A stretch of 13,211 nucleotides of DNA from Larix sibirica. Its lineage: Eukaryota > Streptophyta > Pinopsida > Pinales > Pinaceae. The position numbers were made by a program, and so were the translations under genes. This document shows positions 1 through 6,685 of this stretch, piece by piece; position 1 is the first letter of the stretch; each line of letters opens with the position of its first letter. Below the pieces are notes generated by a model. That model was not told the origin of the DNA and did not search any database. It worked only from the letters and a program-made list of their open reading frames with translations. The stretch spans positions 11,548 through 24,758 of the forward strand of contig NWUY0300001914.1 of the NCBI GenBank assembly GCA_004151065.3, given 5' to 3'.

Positions 1-38
1 GCTTCTTGAAGATTTGTGGACCAATTACAGTCTTTGGT

Positions 39-67
39 ATTTTATAAAATAAAATATTTTATAAAAT
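39..67. repeat. AT-only palindromic 12-mer, two direct copies
   Basis: The self-complementary 12-mer ATTTTATAAAAT occurs at 39-50 and again at 56-67. Each copy can fold on itself and the two can pair with each other. With pure A/T composition this may be low-complexity chance sequence, so no function is claimed. Confidence 0.5.
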
Positions 68-438
68 TTCTTACAGTTTGTACAATCCTCCCTTCAGGTT
101 TGATGTTTATATTTTATATGTTCATAATTCTTTTGGATTAATGTTTACATATTTTTATTAATATGTTGATCACCAATTAGATTCATTGGAAATAAACAAT
201 TTTATTTTTGAGTAATAGTAATTGTGTTGTTGTGTTATTTCATGAATTTAATTGATTTTATAAGATGTTTTCATTGCAATTTGATTTTTATTGTTGGATC
301 TAATTAGAAAATGGTTTATTTGCATTTCCAATTTGTTTAACTTTTTTAATTAAATTAAGCCTTGTTCTTGGCTAAGATAGAAAACAGATTAGTTAGGATA
401 AACTAGTCTACAATTTTCTTGTAATTGAATCTACACAT

Positions 439-481
439 TTTTAGCGGCTACTAAAATTGACAGTTTTAGTAGCTACTGAAA
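439..481. repeat. Inverted repeat/hairpin, 18-bp arms, 7-nt loop
   Basis: The left arm TTTTAGCGGCTACTAAAA (439-456) pairs with the right arm TTTTAGTAGCTACTGAAA (464-481) across the loop TTGACAG. By eye 15 of 18 positions are complementary. The arms contain the GGCTACTAAAA-type sequence that I associate with subterminal repeats of some plant CACTA transposons. Without a search that link is weak. No terminal CACTA sequence was seen nearby. Confidence 0.55.
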
Positions 482-599
482 TTTTCTTTTAGAGCTATGG
501 AAAATTGTATTTAAATTGCATCATAGATTACAATTCTTTTAAGTTAGATTACATTTTTAGGACCTTAATTGCATTTAGGAACTTAGATAAAACCAATTG

Positions 600-760
600 T
601 AAGTCTCCTTTCGAGGAGCAAGCTCTTCAGTGACAGCGGGGGGCCTTGTTCCCATGAGAAGTATCTATTCCAAACAGATTGGGAACTGCCTTAATGACCA
701 CTTTTGGGTTGCTTCTCCTTCGTTGGCGAGCATGTCAAATCTTCCCATCAATAGGATGTT
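600..760. other. Unidentified segment, less AT-rich
   Basis: This segment is clearly less AT-rich than its flanks and includes a run of six G residues near 639-644. It begins with a perfect small hairpin (605-618). No reading frame on either strand gives a protein I recognise. It could be a piece of a transposable element, or part of the Penelope-like element whose hammerhead motif lies 200 bp downstream. Confidence 0.35.
605..618. other. Perfect hairpin with TTCG tetraloop
   Basis: CTCCT (605-609) and AGGAG (614-618) form a perfect 5-bp stem closed by a TTCG loop (610-613). A UUCG loop is an unusually stable RNA tetraloop, although its best-known closing pair is C-G and here it is U-A. No role is assigned. 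Confidence 0.5.
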
Positions 761-780
761 GGGGTGAGTTAGTTTACAAT

Positions 781-880
781 GAATTATTAGGTTAAAATGA
801 ATTAGGTTAAATTGAATTATTAGGTTAAAATGAATTATTAGGTTAAATTGAATTATTAGGTTAAAATGAATTATTAGGTT
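781..880. repeat. 18-bp tandem minisatellite, about 5.5 copies
   Basis: The units start at 781, 799, 814, 832, 850 and 868. Form 1 is GAATTATTAGGTTAAAAT (781-798, 814-831, 850-867). Form 2 ends in AAATT instead of AAAAT (832-849), and a 15-bp version lacking ATT sits at 799-813. The last copy (868-880) is cut after GGTT. The two forms alternate, so the array is really built of roughly 36-bp dimers. It ends directly at the AT/TG microsatellite. Confidence 0.9.
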
Positions 881-885
881 TCATA

Positions 886-910
886 ATATATATATATCTG
901 TGTGTGTGTG
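886..910. repeat. Compound microsatellite (AT)6-(TG)6
   Basis: Six AT units (886-897) and a single C are followed by six TG units (899-910). This lies between the 18-bp tandem array and the Penelope-like sequence. Slippage during replication is the ordinary origin of such runs. Confidence 0.9.
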
Positions 911-950
911 TTTCACAGGCATCTTTAACCTTTCAAGCTTCAACTATCTC

Positions 951-984
951 CTGATGATGATCCCAGAGTAGGGATCGAAACGTC
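951..984 (+). ncRNA. Hammerhead ribozyme core motif (Penelope type)
   Basis: All core elements occur in order. CTGATGA is at 951-957, stem II is GATCCC (959-964) with GGGATC (971-976) closed by AGAGTA, then GAAA at 977-980 and GTC at 982-984, after which a hammerhead cleaves. Stem II is six perfect base pairs. Helix III is minimal: ACGT (980-983) is self-complementary, so two copies could pair with each other, as suggested for Penelope-type motifs that act as dimers. Two departures are seen. There is one extra T (958) between the core and stem II, and no clean continuous stem I between the sequences flanking 951 and 984. Self-cleavage of this copy is therefore uncertain, although the motif identity looks sound. 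Confidence 0.7.
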
Positions 985-1054
985 AAGTTTCAAAATTGTT
1001 TAACGCAGCTCCTCCTTTCACTCAAATTGATCCTGCGTAATGACTGTTTTCAAA

Positions 1055-1878
1055 AAGTTTGCAATGACTGCAAGGTTTGTTGGGTCTACAAGTAGTCCTT
1101 CGTTACACACATTGTGCCCCAAAAGGATTTCAAATGGGGTATAAAAGATGCATTTCTTCAATTTCAAAGATATCTACATCTGTCAACATCTTTCAAGCAT
1201 TAACCTCAACACCTACAAGTGGTTCTTCAGTAGGATGAGCATTATCCAGTCATCCAAGTATACTTCCAGTAATTTGTGCATAAACTCTTAAAATACTACC
1301 ACCACTATCCTAGAGAACATTGCTACGGAATTCTTCAATCCAAATGGAATAAAATATTAGGGTAAGGATCCCCACTCCATCTCAAAGGTGGATTTCTTGT
1401 GATTTTGCTCAACAATTTGCACCTAATGGTATCATGAAAACCCATTAGTGAACAGATAAGCTTCCCTTCCTCCCACGTTCTTTAGCACCTCATCTATAAA
1501 TGAGGTAGGGAAGGGGTCATGTACACATGTAGTGTTAAAATTTATCAGGTCTACACATATTCGTATTTTGTTAATCTTCTTGTCCTGGACCACCATCAGG
1601 CTTATCCACTCTTATTCCTCAACCGAGAAGATGATTCCTGCATTCAACATGCAGTCGAACTCCTTGCACACCTTCTCCTTGTACCTGGGGGTCAACCTAT
1701 ATGGTATTTTTATTACCATCTTAACTCCTTCTTTGAGTTGGATCTTCGTTTCCCCTAAAGAACCTGTTATCCCCTTCATCTCTGAGAAGTTGTGTGGGAA
1801 CAGGTCCTTATACTCCTTTAGCAGACTGACTACCTTGGTGACCATTTCCTAGTCCCAATAGTCCTCTATGATCACCAT
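1055..1878 (-). pseudogene. Gypsy reverse transcriptase, 8 in-frame stops
   Basis: This region once encoded the RNA-dependent DNA polymerase that copies element RNA into DNA. In one minus-strand frame the gypsy RT landmarks occur in order: LLKEYKDLF (about 1820), PYRL (about 1700), RICVDL (about 1555), HDPFP with FIDEVLKNVGG (about 1515-1460), PFGLKN (about 1345), the catalytic YLDD box (1249-1260) and the LLGH/VDP tail (about 1130-1070). Eight stop codons break the frame, the first directly after VEE near 1612. No frameshift occurs inside the domain. The first catalytic aspartate (motif A) reads Asn at 1444-1446, while YLDD is intact. Homology ends at about 1055, before the rest of the connection region and RNase H. 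It is a dead copy. Confidence 0.9.
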
Positions 1879-2072
1879 ATTTGGTTCAACTTATGTTCGT
1901 ATGTTATATTTTTTGTCCTCGGAGGATCCAAGAAATTCGACACAATGCTGGTGGATGGATGGTTCTGTACCGCGGGATCCCCTTCAGTTTTTGTAATATG
2001 CAAATTGCGTCAATCATCCTCCCCATCCATGTTTGTGCTGCCCACTTTCTAGCAAAACACATGCCGATTCAA

Positions 2073-2700
2073 CTATGCTAAGATATTATGGTAGGCATAG
2101 ACTGTTTTTTTTGTGGTATCCTTCATAGGATTCTCCCCAAAAATGAAGTGCTTCATGCGGTGGAGAATTTTGTCCAAGGTAGGGTCTGCTATGCTAAATT
2201 TAAATGTAGTAGTGAATTGTGTACTTATATTTTCCCATCTTCTTGTCTGCCTCTTGTGCTCCTGTTGGACATACCAACTGCACAGTATGATGTCTAGGGT
2301 AATTTGGATGAACCTATGTACCCATTGGATACCCCATATTCTTTTCATTGTCCACCTTTGTTCACAGCATTCCTAATGCTCCTTGGGGTCCTCAGTACCC
2401 TTAAACTTGTTTATCAGTTCCAGGTTCGTGGTAGGCTCAAACCTCACTTGTATGCATGTCTCAACCTATTCCCAACTACACAGGTCTTCTTTGTGTGTTG
2501 CACACCATCGCACAAGCGTCCCTCTAGTTATTACATCCATCGCTTTGACTTTATGGGCCTTTTAATATTGTTCTTCCATCTATTCGAGAAAGGTTTCCAC
2601 CCTTTCTATTACATTGAACATGGGTGGGTCATGTAGCTCTAACCCAATCCAGCGCACTGACTTAGTGATAAAGGAACATCTCCATGAGGACACTTCATAC
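2073..2700 (-). pseudogene. Gag-like domain of relic A
   Basis: Gag packages element RNA into particles. The minus frame contains RWIGLELHDPP (about 2655), a KVKAMDV..RW..THKED..SWE block, then KFKGTEDPKEH (about 2410), WVHRFIQ..LD and WENISTQFTTTFKF (about 2220). GTxDPxEH and W...F...F spacing are typical of plant retrotransposon Gag proteins. At least four in-frame stops are present. One is in DS*DT (about 2720), the others follow FLE, WE and EH, and the piece ends with a stop after NILA at 2073. The frame is the same as that of the protease upstream. A Gag-like segment lying after the protease is the reverse of the usual order, so it could be a second, non-canonical Gag-like domain. No zinc knuckle was seen. 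Confidence 0.7.
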
Positions 2701-2704
2701 AACT

Positions 2705-3420
2705 GATTCTTCCATCGATTCAGGGTGTCCTAGGAATCTATATCAAAGGAGCAAACACTGGGCCAGCTTATTTCTCCATCTGTAGTGGGGTTCATGTAGT
2801 CCTCCCTTCTTTCAATCACATTGTAGATATTCTTGATCACAATGCTACTTATATCATCCTTCACAAGATATGTATAGTGTTCTCCCTTCGTAGCATCGAA
2901 TGGGGCCACCACCCACAACTCCTCAGTCTTGAACAAAATGCGCCAATGCTTTAGGTTCAAAATGGTGTTGCTTTCAAATGCTCATTCGATCCCTAGCAAT
3001 GCTAGACAGGGATTCATATCTTCTAATATTTCCATGACTTCAAAATCTGCAATTTCATTTACCCCATAAATATCCACTTCTACATTGGCTAACTTATCGA
3101 TATGATAAATTTTATACTAGTTTTCCAACCTGAGTTGCATAGGGAACCACACCAACTTTGGTTTCTCCATTAGTTCCCACATTTGTTTAGGAAAAATGTT
3201 GACATCTGACCCCAATTCAAGCATCACATATTTCATTTCATACCCTCCCAATTCAAGTGATAACTTGAACTCTTTTCTTGTGCAATTTTTCTTACTCACC
3301 CGTTGCACATTTCTTTCAAGTAGTGGTGCCACAATAGGTTCATCCATATCTATAAGAATCACCAGCTTCATGAGCAGGCTGGTCAACTTATTTCTATACT
3401 GAGGATCATTCAATATCTTT
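2705..3420 (-). pseudogene. Retropepsin-like protease of relic A plus linker
   Basis: The aspartic protease of an LTR element cleaves its polyprotein. Here FKLSLELGGYEMKYVMLELG at about 3275-3213 leads into SDVNIFP, then KLVWFP..LRL, NVEVDIYGV, ADFEVMEI and LALLGIE, a typical retropepsin fold order. A linker follows (2960-2730) containing NLKHWRILF, PFDATKGEHYTYLV and EISWPS. The active-site position that should be Asp in D-L-G-S is Glu (3216-3218), so the copy could not be a normal protease. Stops occur at 3117-3119, at about 2984, where a TGG tryptophan codon probably became TGA, and at about 2729. The linker runs straight into the Gag-like domain without a frame change. Confidence 0.75.
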
Positions 3421-3870
3421 AGACAACATTGTATAAATATGCTTACTTAGTCCTTAGATTCAATACTCTATGCTCTTTTGCATTGTTCTTCTTCCTTCCA
3501 CACAATCCTCTATTGCTTCTTGTCGCACATGTTCTGTAGCATTTCATCCTCACACAAACTTCTTTAGCGATCCTCCTCTTTGAATAGGATGCGTATTTGG
3601 TCATCCCTGCATAGTCATTCCTATCACAGCTCTTCTTCCCATTGGGATGCTTCTTCAGATTCCTTCTATGCATCATGCAAGAACTTCCTTTGATGCAAGG
3701 CATCAAATTTCAGCAAATCTTTTGCATCCTTCTTTATCTTGGTCTCAACAGGTTTCTCTACACTACATGCTCCGAAAATGTCTTCTCCTGTCTTCGCACC
3801 CCCTCAAGCCACTATGTTAACACGGGAAAGGCCACGTTTGTCAAAAACTTCTCAAGGTTCAATTGTCACC
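3420..3870 (-). pseudogene. Acidic N-terminal region of relic A polyprotein
   Basis: In the same minus frame as the protease, 3870-3420 reads RGLSRVNIVA, GGAKTGEDIFGA, then PVETKIKKD and a Glu/Lys-rich region with KESEEASQWEEEL, FKEEDR and KEEEQ before NDPQYRNKLTSLL at about 3410. The charged character suggests a coiled-coil or flexible region ahead of the protease. Several stops interrupt it, including two adjacent stops after WEEEL. No catalytic motif was recognised. An ambiguous base (n) lies at 3883, just outside the recognisable start. The true N-terminus is not defined. Confidence 0.55.
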
Positions 3871-3882
3871 ATATTGCAATGG

Positions 3883-3883
3883 N
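3883..3883. other. Ambiguous base (n)
   Basis: This is the only undetermined base in the window. It sits almost at the join between relic B and relic A, so a misassembly there cannot be excluded from the sequence alone. Confidence 0.95.
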
Positions 3884-3964
3884 TTGAAAGACTTCCTATC
3901 ACCTAGAAAAACAAACTTGACTATGTTATTTGAGGAGATAACATCTGGCATAATGGAGTCTATG

Positions 3965-4185
3965 GAATACCTATATCATGGACTCATCAGTAACTTTTAA
4001 ATTTTTTTTTGCTCAAAGAACCATGATGAGAGCTTCATATTCAACAACATTATTGGTAGTTTCAAATACATTTTATAAGATAAAGTGATATTTTCACCCG
4101 AAGGAGGAATCAGAAGTGCACCAAATCCTGATTCATCTTTTGTTGAGGTTCAATTGAAGTATAATTTCCATACCTTATCAGCTTT
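3965..4185 (-). pseudogene. RNase H domain of relic B, truncated
   Basis: RNase H removes the RNA strand during reverse transcription. The frame reads KVWKLYFN (about 4175), then a stop in place of the usual Gly, STKDESGFGALLIPPSGE and, after a short indel near 4075, FETTNNVVEYEALIMVL (about 4070-4020). TNNxxEYEAL is the diagnostic RNase H helix motif with its catalytic Glu. The first catalytic Asp (WKLYFD in the family) is Asn here. A weak match to the next motif (KNLKVTDESM, about 4000) follows, with a stop between. The homology then fades and relic A starts. The domain follows the protease by only about 30 codons. Confidence 0.75.
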
Positions 4186-4189
4186 GGTT

Positions 4190-4740
4190 CTCAAAAATAA
4201 CCTTAGATGTCTGTGACTCAAAATATTCCTCTTTGAAGGCCTCATTGACTGGGAGAATTTAGCATCCCATGTATTCATCTGTGGCATACATGGGATAATT
4301 TTGGGGACTATTATGATCACTTATAACATATGTGAACTTAGCCTCTTGGTGTATTATCCTTGTTTCTCTAGCGAACAAAGGCACAATAACATATTTCATA
4401 TCCATCTGCATGGTGCCTCCTAGCATTTTACCCTAGCTCCGAGATAACAACATTCCATATTTTTCCGGTACATCAGCCGCCACCATGCCCATCATTATAC
4501 TTTTGGTAGGTCATTGTCCAAGCATTACAACAATATTTTTAATCATTCCTACACATTTTACTTTTCTGAAGTCAAAGCTATAAATATCATGATAAGGTCT
4601 AGTGATCTCTAGACCAAGATGTTCCATAATGATATTGGGAATTAGGTTGTGTGAAGATCCATATTCCAACATATAGTTATGCAACAATTTATCATGGATA
4701 CTCAGAGTCACATAAAAAGGGGTCGTAAGTTATTCCTTGT
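4190..4740 (-). pseudogene. Retropepsin-like protease of relic B
   Basis: The frame contains PFYVTLSIHDKLLHNYML (about 4725-4670), the active-site region EYGSSHNLIP, then MEHLGLEITRPYHD, YSFDFRKVKC and, after a stop, DVPEKYGMLLSRS (about 4455), GTMQMDMKY, VPLFARETR and YPMYATDEYMG (about 4275). This order matches plant gypsy proteases, in which a DSGASHNL motif holds the catalytic Asp. Here that Asp is Glu (4664-4666) and the next residue is Tyr. Three stops are seen: after MLGQ, after SRS and after MGC. The protein would be inactive. The tail beyond 4275 (LPVNEAFKEEYF) leads directly to RNase H. Confidence 0.8.
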
Positions 4741-5700
4741 CATTGACATGGGGGGCACATTGGACAACTAGAGATTCATAATTCATATTTATGGTATCTT
4801 GTTGATCCGTGACTTCATTTGCATGAAATAATTTATCAATAAGCTTCTAATATATAGGGTTTTGGCTAGCTCAGTCAAAGGGACATGTATATTAATTTTA
4901 CAAATTTCGTGCTCAAGATTAAAATACATAGTACTTCTTTCAGGATCTTATGGATCTTGAACATGCTTTTTGGAAAGGATTGCACTAGCTTCTTTGAGAG
5001 ATGGAGTATTTCTTACTTTTTTGGCTTTGTCATTTGAAGGGTCATTGTTTTGGATAGAAGAAGTAACTTGCAAGGCTTTATCTATGGTTTTATTTGCAGT
5101 ATAAATTTTTGGGGATGGCTTAAAATATTGATTGATTTGAGGAGGTAGGGGCATGAGGTCATATTTATTTTGAATCTCTTCTTATAGAGTGCTTGAGAAC
5201 AATCAATATTGAGAAGATGCCCAATAAATCTCTTGATATTTTTCTTGATAACTATCGATTTGATTGGAGAATACCAATTTTTCATAATCATCCCTTGTGA
5301 GATGTATCTCATGAGACTCGTATTCCATCCAATTCAGTTGTTCTTTTGCTTCATCACATGTTTCCTCCTTAGGTGGTGCTCAAATATTGTTAATCTTTTC
5401 TTTGACATGAGGTTGCAATGGTTGCTCATCATTTCTCTTTTACCTATACATAATTTGAGGGTTGTGGGGCCTCCTGAATTGGGTGGGAGTACGAGTTGGA
5501 GGAGGTATGTGTAGATATCTAGCTTCCAGTTCCATTATAGTCACATTGTTTGATATATTTTCAATAATGAAAGACATCTACTCTATCTTTGCTTCCTGTG
5601 ATTCTTTATTTACTAAAGAAGTACTAGTTTCTTCCTTAGATTTTCCTTTGTCTTTCTAATATGAATCATTTACCAACTTGATCTTCTTTCCATATCTCAT
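4741..5700 (-). pseudogene. Gag-protease linker of relic B
   Basis: The minus frame runs on from Gag with few recognisable domains. Readable blocks are KSKEETSTSLVNKESQEAKI (about 5650-5590), IPPPTRTPTQFRRP (about 5500-5465), EEIQNKYDLMPLPPQINQYF (about 5175-5120), KEASAILSKKHVQDP (about 4990-4948) and FNLEHEICKINIHVPLTEL (about 4930-4870). Pro/Gln-rich and charged segments of this type connect Gag to protease in plant gypsy polyproteins. Stops are scattered through it. No zinc-knuckle CCHC motif was seen. Confidence 0.6.
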
Positions 5701-6230
5701 GTTTCCTTCAATATCAATGGCATCATCTTGCATCATACTAAGAGAGTCGCATATTATTTCTCTCAGCATAATAGCAAAATATGAAGGGAAAACACCTATG
5801 TAGGTAGCTCATGTATCTGCTTCAATAGGTCGAATATATTCAAGGATCCGATAGTACACTTTGTTGAATGTAGCTTTGAAATCAACTACTGATTCTAAAC
5901 TATTTTTCTTAAGGGAAGAGAATTCGGTCAAATAATAAATATTATCTCACTTCATACCCCATTTCTTTATGAACATATTCTCCAACTCCTCCATAGTGCC
6001 GATTGAGGCATTGGGCAATGCTCTGAACCACTTACGAACATCTCCCTCAAGCAATTGAGAAAAGACTCTCATATACATGTCATCATGCTCAATAAAAATG
6101 TTATCAGTAAAATATTGAAAAACATCCACATGGTCTTTTGCAGACGTACCTTTGTTGCCATCGTACTTAGGTATAAATTTAAGATAGTGACCAGGAATAT
6201 CATTTAAAGGTGTAGGAAATATAAAGGTCC
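5700..6230 (-). pseudogene. Canonical retrotransposon Gag of relic B
   Basis: Gag forms the virus-like particle. The minus frame reads IPGHYLKFIPKYDGNKGTS (about 6205-6150), DHVDVFQYFTDN, EHDDMYMRVFSQLLEGDVRKWF and ASIGTMEELENMFIKKWG (to about 5950). It continues past a stop with YLTEFSSLKKNSLESVVDF and FNKVYYRILEYIRPIEAD (to about 5815). The YDG..GTxxDH start, the LxGxxxxWF centre and the WxxL/F...F end are those of the retrotransposon Gag family, about 100 residues. A stop follows WGMK near 5946. A frame change lies just upstream near 6210. Part of the domain is still open (5947-6129). Confidence 0.85.
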
Positions 6231-6660
6231 ATGATTATTAGATACCCATTGAGGAGTTCTTGGTGGGGTGGAAATGGAGGACCTTCTCCTCCTCCTCCTC
6301 CTCCTCATGACATGAGATGTTGGGTAATTAGATTCTTAGATTCGAGGGTAATGAGGGTCTTGGGATTAGAAGGATTGGGTTGAGTAGAGGATTATCCACT
6401 CTCAGCAGTAGTAAAATGAGGATCTGGTAAATGCAAAGGAGTGATGGGAGCTCTGAGATGGGAATTTCATCTAGGGGTCTTGAAAATGATTTTGGACTAA
6501 AAAAATTGAGGACCAAAAAGAGGAGAAAAGTTTCTTCGATGATTATTTGGTGATGTAGATTAATAATTTCCACATCGATTCCTCCAAGAGACGGGATCAT
6601 GCAGGGACAATAATGTTTTTCAACTTGGATTCTAGCGAGTATGTGTGCGTCCAAATGCTA
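6231..6660 (-). pseudogene. Decayed leader/Gag N-terminus of relic B
   Basis: Between the PBS-like site and the Gag core the minus strand has an open stretch (6654-6328) beginning MDAHILARIQ, but its hydrophobic composition does not look like Gag. Another frame gives Ser/His/Pro-rich sequence ending in PPRTPQWVSNNHG (about 6265-6230), which fits the usual Pro-rich leader better. The trinucleotide run at 6287-6306 lies inside. The start codon is not resolved. Confidence 0.4.
6287..6306. repeat. (TCC)6 trinucleotide run
   Basis: Six TCC units plus TC on the plus strand give a GGA run on the minus strand, which would encode poly-Gly or poly-Arg/Glu depending on frame. It lies in the Gag leader of relic B and probably marks slippage in a low-complexity coding stretch. 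Confidence 0.85.
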
Positions 6661-6672
6661 TATTTGACTTTA

Positions 6673-6683
6673 TGGAGTCGCCA
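6673..6683 (-). promoter_or_regulatory. Primer-binding-site-like sequence of relic B
   Basis: The minus strand reads TGGCGACTCCA. TGGCGACTC-type sequences occur directly after the 5' LTR in many plant gypsy elements, where a tRNA 3' end pairs to prime DNA synthesis. Here it follows TTCACT, so an LTR ending in CA two bases upstream is possible, and it precedes the Gag leader by about 20 bp. The position fits, but no second LTR is available to prove the boundary. Confidence 0.5.
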
Positions 6684-6685
6684 AG

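Larger units (their letters stand above)
1..600. other. AT-rich intergenic DNA, no gene seen
   Basis: No open reading frame of interest, RNA gene or domain could be recognised here on either strand. The stretch is strongly AT-rich with many homopolymer T and A runs. It holds two small structured sites, described separately: a short AT direct repeat at 39-67 and an 18-bp-arm hairpin at 439-481. It could be the decayed flank of a transposable element or ordinary intergenic DNA. Confidence 0.6.
885..1055 (+). mobile_element. Probable Penelope-like element fragment
   Basis: The only diagnostic feature is the hammerhead-ribozyme core at 951-984. Penelope-like retroelements carry hammerhead motifs in their terminal repeats (pLTRs), and the Dryad group of these elements is present in conifers. 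The right edge is inferred at about 1050-1058, where recognisable minus-strand gypsy reverse transcriptase coding sequence suddenly begins. The left edge is not determined and may lie before the microsatellite. No GIY-YIG endonuclease or Penelope RT coding sequence was seen, so this would be a terminal fragment only. The element is placed on the plus strand because the ribozyme reads in that direction. Confidence 0.55.
1053..3890 (-). mobile_element. Decayed gypsy-type LTR retrotransposon relic A
   Basis: The minus strand carries, from 3890 down to 1053, an acidic N-terminal region, a retropepsin-like domain, a Gag-like domain and a reverse transcriptase. Codons from about 3870 to about 1893 stay in one frame despite many stops, then shift once before the RT. 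No RNase H, integrase or LTR was found. The RT stops abruptly near 1055 against the Penelope-like fragment, and the upstream end meets relic B near 3890-3960. It is therefore a truncated inactive copy of a Ty3/gypsy element. The domain order is unusual and is discussed among the findings. Confidence 0.8.

Noticed and set aside
951-984. Retrozyme (non-autonomous hammerhead retroelement) as an alternative for the ribozyme motif
   Set aside because: Plant retrozymes carry type III hammerheads with a long helix III in LTR-like repeats. Here helix III is a bare ACGT, which fits the Penelope type better, although a weak doubt remains.
1519-2636. Plus-strand open stretches of 60-110 codons (for example 1532-1852 and 2304-2636)
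   Set aside because: They lie opposite recognisable minus-strand RT and Gag-like sequence, have no known motifs and a hydrophobic, Cys/Phe-rich composition typical of antisense shadows.
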